A DNA stretch of 7,422 nucleotides, taken from positions 1 through 7,422 of the forward strand of contig JAJBSZ010000338.1 of NCBI GenBank assembly GCA_020861125.1, written 5' to 3'. Made by a program: the position numbers and the translations under genes. Under the pieces are notes generated by a model that saw only the letters and a program-made list of their open reading frames with translations, made no database searches and was not told the DNA's origin. The stretch comes from Planctomycetota bacterium. GTDB lineage: Bacteria; Planctomycetota; SZUA-567. Positions 1 to 6,080 of this stretch are shown piece after piece. Positions within the stretch are counted from its first letter, which is position 1. Each line of letters starts with the position of its first letter.

Positions 1-410
1 GTGGACTCGTAGGCGTGCTCGAAATACCCCTCGGCGATGCGGGCGGCAGCCAGCAGCTTGGTGCAGATATAACACGGCGCCAGGGTGGTGTACACCGCCG
101 CCCCCTCCACCGCGATCCCGAGCCGCGCCGCCTGGGCCACGGCATTGGCCTCGGCATGAATAGACCGGCAGTAATTGTATTTTTCCCGGTCGCCCGCGCC
201 CACGTGCCGGCTGTAGCAGAACGGCGTGCCGTCCTCGGTCAGGGTGCCGCGGCAATGGGGCGCGCCCGGCGGTGACCCGTTGTAGCCGGTGGCCAGGATA
301 TGCCGATCCTTCACCAGGATCGCGCCGGTGGGCCGCGAATTGCACGTGGAACGGGTGGAAATCAGCTTGGCGACCGCCATGAAATATTCATGCCAGTCCG
401 GTCGGGTCAT
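1..410 (-). CDS. deoxycytidylate (dCMP) deaminase, ComEB-type, 3' end cut by window
   Basis: Zinc-dependent cytosolic enzyme that deaminates dCMP to dUMP, the substrate of thymidylate synthase. The first 136 codons are visible; the C-terminus lies beyond the left edge. Seen in the sequence: GAILV at residues 29-33, GYNGSPPG at 42-49, the catalytic zinc motif HAEANA at 85-90 (H85 ligand, E87 proton shuttle) and PCYIC at 112-116 (C113 and C116 ligands). The stretch between GYNGSP and HAE is long and holds extra cysteines C53, C65 and C81, as in some members that carry additional metal-binding or allosteric elements. Two ATGs are adjacent (413 and 410). A GAGG lies 2 nt before the first and 5 nt before the second, so 410 is slightly favoured. 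The gene follows the dut stop by only a few bases, so the two are almost certainly co-transcribed and supply dUMP together. The family assignment is firm; an equivalent to Bacillus comEB is inferred. Confidence 0.93.
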   Translation of the reverse strand, partial: MTRPDWHEYFMAVAKLISTRSTCNSRPTGAILVKDRHILATGYNGSPPGAPHCRGTLTEDGTPFCYSRHVGAGDREKYNYCRSIHAEANAVAQAARLGIAVEGAAVYTTLAPCYICTKLLAAARIAEGYFEHAYES

Positions 411-417
411 CATTGCC

Positions 418-894
418 TCAGGTTCCGGAACTGCCAAAGCCCTTGAGGTTGCGGGCGGTATTGGCGTCGAAGTCGGCGCGGGAAATCCCGACCAGGCGGT
501 GATCGGGGATCGGACGGAAGGCGATCTGGGCGATCTTCATGCCCTTGGCCAGCTCCAGCATACGCTGGCCGGCGTTGTGGAGGATTACCCCCACCTCATT
601 GCGGTAGCCGGCGTCGATGGTGCCGGGGGTATTCAAGACGGTAATGCCTTCCTTCAGGGCATTGCCGGATCGCGGCCGCACCAAGGCCTCCCACCCGGGC
701 TCCATCTGGAGAAAAATCCCGGTCCGGGCGAGACAGCGCTGGCCGGGAGCGAGGTAGATCTCCTCCTTCTCCGTCTCCAGGTCTTCCGGGACGGCATAGC
801 TCCGGGCGAAGCAGTCGTAGCAGGCGTCGTCGGCGTGGGCCTTCACCGGCGCGTAGGCCGGGTCGTCGTTGTAGAGGGCGTAGGTTATCTGCAT
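418..894 (-). CDS. dut: dUTPase (deoxyuridine 5'-triphosphate nucleotidohydrolase)
   Basis: Trimeric all-beta dUTPase, which hydrolyses dUTP to dUMP and pyrophosphate, keeping uracil out of DNA and feeding thymidylate synthesis. At 158 aa it has the normal length. All five family motifs are visible in order: motif 1 around D23-D27 (DACYD), motif 2 PRSGNALKEG at 74-83, motif 3 NTPGTIDAGYRNE at 88-100 with catalytic D94 and Y97, motif 4 KGMKIAQ at 117-123, and the P-loop-like C-terminal arm GFGSSG at 152-157. Motif 1 is atypical: the usual GxxGYD glycine is C25, with C28 close by. The frame stays open upstream to 1026, but those 44 codons are arginine/proline-rich and unlike dUTPase, so ATG 894 before QITYAL is chosen. 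An AAGGA lies about 13 nt upstream, rather far for a ribosome site. The gene is immediately followed by the dCMP deaminase gene. Confidence 0.95.
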   Translation of the reverse strand: MQITYALYNDDPAYAPVKAHADDACYDCFARSYAVPEDLETEKEEIYLAPGQRCLARTGIFLQMEPGWEALVRPRSGNALKEGITVLNTPGTIDAGYRNEVGVILHNAGQRMLELAKGMKIAQIAFRPIPDHRLVGISRADFDANTARNLKGFGSSGT

Positions 895-956
895 TGGTGC
901 GTTGTTTTCCTTTCCACCGGCGCACAAATCGCTGCGCTCTTGTGCTCTGTGCGGAA

Positions 957-1024
957 GCCGCGCGGGCACATTCCTTATTGGGGCGCGATTCCCGGAGTTG
1001 GGGCCGACTTGGCGCCCGCGCGGC
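957..1024. repeat. 11-bp perfect inverted repeat in the thyX-dut gap
   Basis: GCCGCGCGGGC at 957-967 is perfectly complementary to GCCCGCGCGGC at 1014-1024, with 46 nt between the arms. It lies in the 261-bp non-coding stretch 895-1155 between thyX and dut. The transcript could fold into a long GC-rich stem just upstream of dut. It may be a dispersed palindromic repeat or part of an mRNA processing or attenuation structure; the function is unknown. Confidence 0.55.
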
Positions 1025-1036
1025 ATTGATTAAGGA

Positions 1037-1083
1037 TTTGGGGGCTGGTCGCGCCCCCAAACCCCGCGACCCACTAGCGTGGG
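1037..1083. repeat. tandem hairpins downstream of thyX, REP-like or terminator-like
   Basis: Two adjacent perfect hairpins. TTTGGGGGC (1037-1045) pairs with GCCCCCAAA (1053-1061) around a 7-nt loop, giving a 9-bp stem. CCCAC (1070-1074) pairs with GTGGG (1079-1083) around the loop TAGC. They lie about 75-120 nt downstream of the thyX stop in the direction of transcription. No clean U-run follows (the minus strand continues TCCTTAATC), so this is a weak candidate for a terminator and a better one for a mobile palindromic intergenic element. The rest of the 895-1155 gap holds no convincing gene. Confidence 0.5.
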
Positions 1084-1155
1084 GGCCCGAACCCTCACGG
1101 GGCTGCGCGGCGCGCGGGGCAGGGATACGCCGCACGCCGAGCCGTTCCGCTTTCC

Positions 1156-1809
1156 TTACTGAAGATCCGTGAATTCCTTTTCCAAATCGGCGAAATACAC
1201 CGGGCACTGGGGCGTCAGATTGTCCCAAATCATCCGGGCGAGCCGACGGATCTTCGGGTGAGCGCCCCGCGCGAGCCGCAACTTCAAAATATGCCGCCAC
1301 TCGCGAAAATTCGCCGTGACAAACAACGTGGCGGCAGTACACGTGGGCAGCACATCCCGCGCCACCTCCGGCCGCGTCCCGGCCGCCAACAACTCGCCAT
1401 AGGCCGTTGCCGCCGCTTCCGTGGCCCGCTGCCAGACGGCAGAGTCATCCGCCGCCGCAAACAACGGCCGCACCACCGGCACCCCCGCCGTATAACGGAT
1501 ATACCGGGTGGACGATTGGGTAAAACTGGCCAGACGGTGACGGACCAGCTCGTGGGTGATGCCACGGTCGGTCACGATGCGCATGGTGGCGACGGCATGC
1601 TCGAAGATGGAATCATGCCGCCGCTCCCGCAACCCGCCGAGAAACGCCTCCCGGCGCGACCGGCAGCGGTCGCACTCGCCGTCGGCGCAGTCGCAGCGCA
1701 TCTTATCCTCGGAGTCGTAACAGACCCGGGCAATGCGCTCCAGCATTTTTGCCGCGTCGGGGGTGCACTGCACCAGTTCGACGCTTTGTTCGACTTCCAC
1801 AATGGCCAT
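1156..1809 (-). CDS. thyX: flavin-dependent thymidylate synthase ThyX with Cys-rich insert
   Basis: Homotetrameric FAD enzyme that makes dTMP from dUMP, methylene-tetrahydrofolate and NADPH; the alternative to ThyA. From ATG 1809 the protein has 217 aa. The ThyX signature RHRX7S is present: R90-H91-R92, then S100, continuing as TRY (101-103). The preceding EHA (70-72) and the LPTCTAATLFVTANFREWRHILKLR segment (154-178, with N167 and R178) also match the family. An upstream in-frame TTG at 1836 overlaps the stop of the ATPase gene as TTGA, but the extra nine residues are not family-like, so ATG 1809 is preferred; GGAAGG lies about 12-13 nt before it. Odd features are a C-X-C-X4-C-X2-C cluster at C39, C41, C46, C49 inserted after the N-terminal RVCY segment, and A-H-P-K-I (183-187) where the family usually has A-Q-x-E-I. 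The gene is probably co-transcribed with the ATPase gene 23 bp upstream. Confidence 0.95.
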   Translation of the reverse strand: MAIVEVEQSVELVQCTPDAAKMLERIARVCYDSEDKMRCDCADGECDRCRSRREAFLGGLRERRHDSIFEHAVATMRIVTDRGITHELVRHRLASFTQSSTRYIRYTAGVPVVRPLFAAADDSAVWQRATEAAATAYGELLAAGTRPEVARDVLPTCTAATLFVTANFREWRHILKLRLARGAHPKIRRLARMIWDNLTPQCPVYFADLEKEFTDLQ

Positions 1810-1832
1810 AGAGTGACCGGTGCCTTCCGGAA

Positions 1833-4070
1833 TCAAGTCCCCACCAGGGGAGCGTCGGCGCTGAGATCGATGGCCTCCGACGGGCCGAGCTCGAGATAGT
1901 CCTGGGGGATGACTTCCGGCAGCCAGCGGATATCCAGGTACCCGCGGTGGACCTTGTTGAAGGCGTCGTCAATCATCGGCTCCAGGCCCTTGGACATGAG
2001 CTGGATATAAATAAGGTTCTGTTCGTTTTCCCGACGGAAGGTGGCCCGGGTATTGCCGGTGAAATTGAGAAATTCCGCCAGCATGGTGCGGCCAGCGTGG
2101 CCGAGGCCCTTGCACTGGTCGCAGCCCTTGGACTGGAAGAAGCGCATGCCCTCGGGTATACCGTGGTAGAGGATCGTATGCTGCTCGAATTCACCCGGCT
2201 CGTATGGTTCGCGGCAGTGCGGGCACAGCCGCCGCAACAGCCGCTGGGAGTTCACGGCCAGCATCTGTTCGATGAGGAGCGACTTGTCCAAACCGAAGCC
2301 GTACATACGCTCCACCGTCGCCACCGCCGAGGAGGTGTGGAGGGTGGAGAAGGTGAGGTGGCCGGAATAGGCCAGCTTCAGGGCTTCGTTGGCCGTCTCT
2401 TCATCCCGGATTTCGCCGATCAGAATCACGTCCGGATCCATACGCATAAAGCCGCGGGCGGCGGCGGCAAAATCCACCCCCTTGGACGGAATGGTCTCCA
2501 CCTGGGTGACGTTGGGCAACTGGTATTCCACCGGGTCTTCCACCGTCAGCACCTTACAGGTGGGATCCTGGGCCACATGGGCCAGGGCCGAACAGAGCGT
2601 GGTGGTTTTACCCGAACCGGTGGGGCCGGTGACGAGAATAAGGCCGGAGGGATTGTTGACCGCCCGCTCGAAGCCGTCCAGAATCCGCTCGGGAAACCCG
2701 ATCTGGGCCAGGGTGGGAATCTTCTTCTTGCCGGGCAGGAGACGGATGACCGCGGTCTCACCGTTGACCGTGGGCATGATCTGGACACGGAAATCGTACG
2801 GCATGCCGTCCGGGGTGATCTTCCGGAAGGATCCGCCCTGGGGCTGGCGGGTCTCGGCGATGTTCATGTTGCCTTCGATCTTCAGGACGTTCATGACGCC
2901 GCGCAAGGTTTCCTTGTCGATGCCGCTGTCGGGCACGCAGTGCAGGACGCCATCCACCCGCAGCCGGGTCTGGATGAATTCGTCGTAGTTCTCGATGTGG
3001 ATGTCGGAGCAGCCGAGCTGGATCGCTTTGAGAATGAGCCGGTTGATCAGGTGCTCGTAGCGGGCGCGGATGTCGGCCTCGTCGTCGGTGAGCTGGCCTT
3101 CCACCTCCTCGCCGTCGGCCGCCTTTTTCACCGTCGCCAGGCGGTTGAGGTCGTTGAGATCCATCTCCTCGCCATACACCTTCTCGTAGATGACGGCGAA
3201 GCCGGTTTCGGTGACCACCGACAGCTCCATCCGGGCGCAGCCGTAGGAATGGGGCAGTTCGTTGGCCTTGACGAAGGGATTGGCGGTCAGGGCATAGAGC
3301 ACGCGGTTTTTCACCGCATACGGCAGGATGAGGTTGAAGCGGACGTATTCCTTTTTCAACCGCTGTTTGAGGGTGGATTCCTTCATCAGCTGCAGACCTT
3401 CTTCGGCAGCGATGAAGGTCAGATCCGCCATGCCGGCCAGCGTCCGGAACAGGACGTCCTCGGCCACCATGTCCGATCGCACCATGTACCGGCCGAGTGG
3501 CATGCCGGCCGACTGGGCGGCGGCGATGGTTTCGTGCAGCTTGTCCTTGGGGAGCAGCCCTTCCCGCACCAGGATTTCGCCCAGCCGCACCCCCTGCCCC
3601 TCGCGCTGCTTGAGGGATTCGTAGGTCTTCTTGATCAGTTCGGCCATGTCCTCGGCGCGGACCGGCAGGTAGTGCAGTTCCTTGACGTCCAGCACGTCGG
3701 ACAGGAATTTCACCGATTCCGGCGGCAGGGGTGCGGAGGTGGCGACCAGGGCCATGTCCTTGCTCTCGCGGTACAGCGGCAAGGCCATGTGTTTGTCGGC
3801 GAAATCCTTCTGCACCGACAGCGGCAACTGCGGGTCCACCGGATACTCGTCGATCATGACGTAGGATACGACGCCCAACGCCTTGGCCAACACCACGGCG
3901 ACGTCGCCAGGCTTGGCATAACCGAGAAGAATGACGATCTTATACACCGGATCGCCGGGATCGATGCCCCGCCGGAAGTCGCCGACCTGACTGGCCAGGA
4001 TCACCGCCTTCATCTGATCGGCAGTAATGAGCTCTTTTTCCAGCAACGCCTCGCTGATATCGGGAATCAT
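1833..4070 (-). CDS. PilB/GspE-family type IV pilus or type II secretion assembly ATPase
   Basis: Cytosolic hexameric ATPase of the secretion superfamily that powers assembly of type IV pili or type II secretion pseudopili. At 745 aa it is longer than typical PilB (about 560-580), because it appears to carry two N-terminal MshEN/GspE-II-type domains (about 1-150 and 160-300), joined by an acidic linker (about 315-333) to the motor. Motor motifs: Walker A GPTGSGKT (482-489), Asp box VEDPVEY (510-516), Walker B DVILIGEIRDEE (547-558), His box HLTFSTLHTSS (571-581) and a zinc site C616/C619 with C650/C653. This CxxC pair marks PilB/GspE assembly ATPases rather than PilT retraction ATPases. A tail of about 20 residues extends past the usual end. 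ATG 4070 has GGAG 5 nt upstream. It lies 22 bp after recN. No pilC, pilT, gspD or pilin gene is in the window, so pilus versus secretion role cannot be decided. Confidence 0.94.
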   Translation of the reverse strand: MIPDISEALLEKELITADQMKAVILASQVGDFRRGIDPGDPVYKIVILLGYAKPGDVAVVLAKALGVVSYVMIDEYPVDPQLPLSVQKDFADKHMALPLYRESKDMALVATSAPLPPESVKFLSDVLDVKELHYLPVRAEDMAELIKKTYESLKQREGQGVRLGEILVREGLLPKDKLHETIAAAQSAGMPLGRYMVRSDMVAEDVLFRTLAGMADLTFIAAEEGLQLMKESTLKQRLKKEYVRFNLILPYAVKNRVLYALTANPFVKANELPHSYGCARMELSVVTETGFAVIYEKVYGEEMDLNDLNRLATVKKAADGEEVEGQLTDDEADIRARYEHLINRLILKAIQLGCSDIHIENYDEFIQTRLRVDGVLHCVPDSGIDKETLRGVMNVLKIEGNMNIAETRQPQGGSFRKITPDGMPYDFRVQIMPTVNGETAVIRLLPGKKKIPTLAQIGFPERILDGFERAVNNPSGLILVTGPTGSGKTTTLCSALAHVAQDPTCKVLTVEDPVEYQLPNVTQVETIPSKGVDFAAAARGFMRMDPDVILIGEIRDEETANEALKLAYSGHLTFSTLHTSSAVATVERMYGFGLDKSLLIEQMLAVNSQRLLRRLCPHCREPYEPGEFEQHTILYHGIPEGMRFFQSKGCDQCKGLGHAGRTMLAEFLNFTGNTRATFRRENEQNLIYIQLMSKGLEPMIDDAFNKVHRGYLDIRWLPEVIPQDYLELGPSEAIDLSADAPLVGT

Positions 4071-4092
4071 ACCGTCTCCAAAAACGCGCCCA

Positions 4093-5832
4093 TTACCCTG
4101 CCGCCGCGCCGGACCGACACCCGCCGGACGACCCTTCCGCCACCGGCGGCGCTTCCGGCAGGTTGCCCGCTTCCCGGAGCATCTTCCGGGCCTGGGTCAC
4201 GGTCACGTCGTCGGCCGAACTGCCGTGGATCATGCTGGCTACTTCCCGGACCCGGCTGCCGGGGTCGAGGACCGCCACCGACGCGGTGGTTCGGCCGGCC
4301 CGGACCTTCTTCTCGACCTTGAGGTGGCTATCGGCATAGGCGGCAATCTGCGGCAGGTGCGTAATAACGATAACCTGTCGCGACCGGGCCATATCCCGCA
4401 ATTTTCGCCCCAATTCACTGCCGAGGCGACCGCCGACACCCGCGTCAATTTCGTCCAGGAACATCACGTCCGGCCGGTACACGGCAGACAGGGCCGCCTT
4501 CAGGGCCAGCATGGCCCGTGAAGCTTCGCCCCCGGAAGCGCCGCCGGCGATGGCCGAAGGCGCCTCCCCGGGATTGGGACTGAGGTAAAACATCACCTCT
4601 TCCAGACCCGACACGCCGGCCGTCAGGATGTCCCCAAGGGGCATTCCCGCCTGCCACACCGGCTCACAGGCCACGGTGAAGCCGGCCTGCTCCATGCCCA
4701 AGCCGGCCAGCTCGCGGTTGACGGCGCGGGCGAGTTTCTTGCCGGCCTCCCGCCGTTTGGCCCCCAGCGCCGCACCCGCCTCGGCCACGCCGGGCAGGGC
4801 CGCTTCCAGTTGGCGCCGGATCTCCTCCTCCCCCACGTCCCAGCCGGCCAGGTCCTCCCCCTCCTGCCACAGGCGCTCCCGCACCGCAGGCAGATCGGCT
4901 ACACCACATTCCAGCCGTTTGGCCAGGGCTTTCAATTTTTCCGCCCGTTCGATCAGGGCGTCCAGGCGGCGCGGATCCGCTTCCATCCCCTCCGACAGGG
5001 CGGCCAGGGCCGCCATGGCGGCGGTGGCGCGGTCCAGCGCCTCCTCGAGAAGGCCACCGGCTTCGGCCAGCCGGGGCGAGACTTCCGCCATCCGCCCCAA
5101 CGCCTTCCAGGCGCCGGCCAGGGCCTCCAGGGCCGAGGGTTCCCCGGAGTCAACCAGGGCGGCGGCCTCCGCTGCGGCCTGCACCACGGCGGTGGCGTTG
5201 GAACCCTCCCGGATGCGCGCCTCCAGATCGCCGTCGGCTTCGGGGTCGTAGGCGACGGCGTCAAGGGCCGCCAGTTCCTCCCGGATCCGTTCCCGCCGCA
5301 GCCGCACCAGTTCCCGTTCCTGACGGCCAGCCGACAGCCGTTTGGCGAGGGAGTCCGCTTCCCGGAAACGGGTCTGGTAGGTCGCGAGGACGGTGTGGAG
5401 ACGGCCGTAGGCGTCCAGAAGCTCCCGCTGATGCGCCGGATCCGCCAGGCGCAGGTGCTCGTTCTGGGCGGCGAAATCCACGAGCGGCGCCAAATCCTGC
5501 CGGACCATTTGGGCGGTCACCGGTCGGCCGTTGACGCTGATCCCGCCGCCGTCCCGCCGCACCACCCGCTCGACCCGCACCACGCCCCCGGCGTCGGCCA
5601 GCCCGGCGCCGGTACCGGCGTCCAGGACAAATTCGGCCCGGATCACCGCCCCGTCGCAGCCGGAGCGGATGGTGTCCAGCCCGCCCCGGCCGCCCAACGC
5701 CAGGCTGAGCGCCCGGGCCACCAGGCTTTTGCCGGCGCCGGTTTCCCCCGAGACCGCATTGAGACCGGGGGAAAAGGTGAACACCGATTTTTTGAATAGG
5801 AGAAAATTCTCCAGCTCCAGCCTGCTCAACAC
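4093..5832 (-). CDS. recN: DNA repair protein RecN (SMC-like ATPase)
   Basis: SMC-like ATPase that acts at DNA double-strand breaks before RecA-dependent recombination; commonly a damage-induced gene. With the chosen start the protein is 579 aa, slightly longer than the usual 550. N-terminal head: LSRLELENFLLF, then Walker A GETGAGKS at 29-36. The Q-loop region AAQNEHLRLADP (121-132) departs from the usual GQHEHQSL. A coiled-coil arm rich in A, E, L and R spans about 150-390. C-terminal head: ABC signature SGGEASRAMLAL (433-444), Walker B DVMFLDEID (455-463) and switch histidine THLPQIAAYAD (491-501). The start is GTG 5832, with GGGGA 7 nt upstream; TTG 5829 is an alternative. The frame is open to 5982, but those 50 codons are arginine-rich and unlike RecN. 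The GTG overlaps the stop of a short leader ORF. A serine/glycine/alanine-rich tail ends the protein. Confidence 0.94.
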   Translation of the reverse strand: MLSRLELENFLLFKKSVFTFSPGLNAVSGETGAGKSLVARALSLALGGRGGLDTIRSGCDGAVIRAEFVLDAGTGAGLADAGGVVRVERVVRRDGGGISVNGRPVTAQMVRQDLAPLVDFAAQNEHLRLADPAHQRELLDAYGRLHTVLATYQTRFREADSLAKRLSAGRQERELVRLRRERIREELAALDAVAYDPEADGDLEARIREGSNATAVVQAAAEAAALVDSGEPSALEALAGAWKALGRMAEVSPRLAEAGGLLEEALDRATAAMAALAALSEGMEADPRRLDALIERAEKLKALAKRLECGVADLPAVRERLWQEGEDLAGWDVGEEEIRRQLEAALPGVAEAGAALGAKRREAGKKLARAVNRELAGLGMEQAGFTVACEPVWQAGMPLGDILTAGVSGLEEVMFYLSPNPGEAPSAIAGGASGGEASRAMLALKAALSAVYRPDVMFLDEIDAGVGGRLGSELGRKLRDMARSRQVIVITHLPQIAAYADSHLKVEKKVRAGRTTASVAVLDPGSRVREVASMIHGSSADDVTVTQARKMLREAGNLPEAPPVAEGSSGGCRSGAAAG

Positions 5833-5891
5833 GATCGAGTCCCCATGCCTACGGCCCGACTCGCGCGGCCGGTCGTAACGCAACGACCCAT
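5826..5891 (-). CDS. candidate 21-codon leader ORF overlapping the recN start
   Basis: ATG 5891 is preceded by GGAGG with a 7-nt gap (CCTCC at 5899-5903 on the plus strand), the strongest ribosome site near recN. The frame encodes about 21 residues (MGRCVTTGRASRAVGMGTRS plus C) and stops with TGA at 5828-5826, so it overlaps the recN GTG (5832-5830) by 7 nt. Such an arrangement could couple recN translation to the leader. No homology is recognised, and the peptide may have no function of its own. An alternative is that the ribosome site is fortuitous in GC-rich DNA. Confidence 0.3.
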   Translation of the reverse strand: MGRCVTTGRASRAVGMGTRSC

Positions 5892-5953
5892 GCCGTCTCC
5901 TCCGCTCCAGCCGCCGAAGCCGGTGGAGAGACAAGAAACGGCCGGAGGTTTCC

Positions 5954-5982
5954 TTTACTTTGTCCGGACAGATCCTTACCAT
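5954..5982 (+). promoter_or_regulatory. possible sigma70-type promoter for rsmA
   Basis: TTTACT (5954-5959) and TACCAT (5977-5982) are separated by 17 bp. Each matches the sigma70 consensus at four of six positions. It would give a leader of about 90 nt before the rsmA ATG. The match is modest and could be chance; the location in the divergent gap is the main support. Confidence 0.3.
5961..5970. promoter_or_regulatory. perfect 10-bp palindrome, candidate operator
   Basis: TGTCCGGACA is a perfect 10-bp palindrome in the recN/rsmA divergent gap. It sits inside the spacer of the possible rsmA promoter and about 20 nt downstream of the predicted recN transcription start, a position from which a repressor could act on either gene. 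It does not match the LexA boxes I know, which have a spacer between half-sites. Confidence 0.3.
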
Positions 5983-5997
5983 AGGCCCGGAAGGGAT

Positions 5998-6026
5998 ATT
6001 CTACCCTTCGCTGGAGTGCGCCGCAA
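5998..6026 (-). promoter_or_regulatory. possible sigma70-type promoter for the recN operon
   Basis: On the minus strand TTGCGG (6026-6021) and TAGAAT (6003-5998) are 17 bp apart. The -10 matches the consensus at five of six positions; the -35 is weak, keeping only TTG. Transcription would start near 5991, leaving a leader of roughly 160 nt before the recN GTG that contains the short leader ORF. Confidence 0.4.
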
Positions 6027-6080
6027 GAGCCGACCGTGGGTGCGGGCGGAATTGCCGGCAACGGGGGAGGCGGACGCGGC

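Noticed and set aside
895..1026. 44-residue N-terminal extension of dUTPase
   Set aside because: Arginine/proline-rich, not found in dUTPases, and it runs through one of the inverted repeats; ATG 894 gives the normal family length.
289..1029. 246-codon plus-strand open frame across the dCMP deaminase, dut and the intergenic gap
   Set aside because: Shadow in the complementary frame of dut; it runs through the palindromic gap and shows no domain or ribosome site.
1070..1100. tRNA-like T-arm (GGTTCGGGCC) on the minus strand in the thyX-dut gap
   Set aside because: The invariant RA after GGTTC is missing, and no acceptor, D or anticodon stems can be drawn around it; it is part of the palindromic element.
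596..1342. 248-codon minus-strand frame spanning the thyX-dut gap
   Set aside because: It overlaps both thyX and dut out of frame and is R/P/A-rich throughout, as expected of a GC-rich off-frame translation.
1947..4322. 791-codon open frame on the plus strand opposite the PilB/GspE gene
   Set aside because: Its codons are the exact complements of the minus-strand codons, so a stop would need TTA, CTA or TCA in the ATPase gene, and these are rare in GC-rich genes. The translation is H/G/V/D-rich without any recognisable domain, while the minus strand has every ATPase motif.
4810..5799. 329-codon open frame on the plus strand opposite recN
   Set aside because: Same complementary-frame effect as above; the translation is P/G/Q/H-rich with no domain, and recN motifs on the minus strand are complete.
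5833..5982. 50-residue N-terminal extension of RecN from 5982
   Set aside because: RecN proteins begin a few residues before the LELENF-type strand; the extension is arginine-rich, unlike the family, and overlaps the promoter gap.
6036..6080. GTG start for RsmA 15 codons upstream
   Set aside because: It adds only a glycine-rich stretch; ATG 6081 has a GGGGGAGG upstream and matches family length better.
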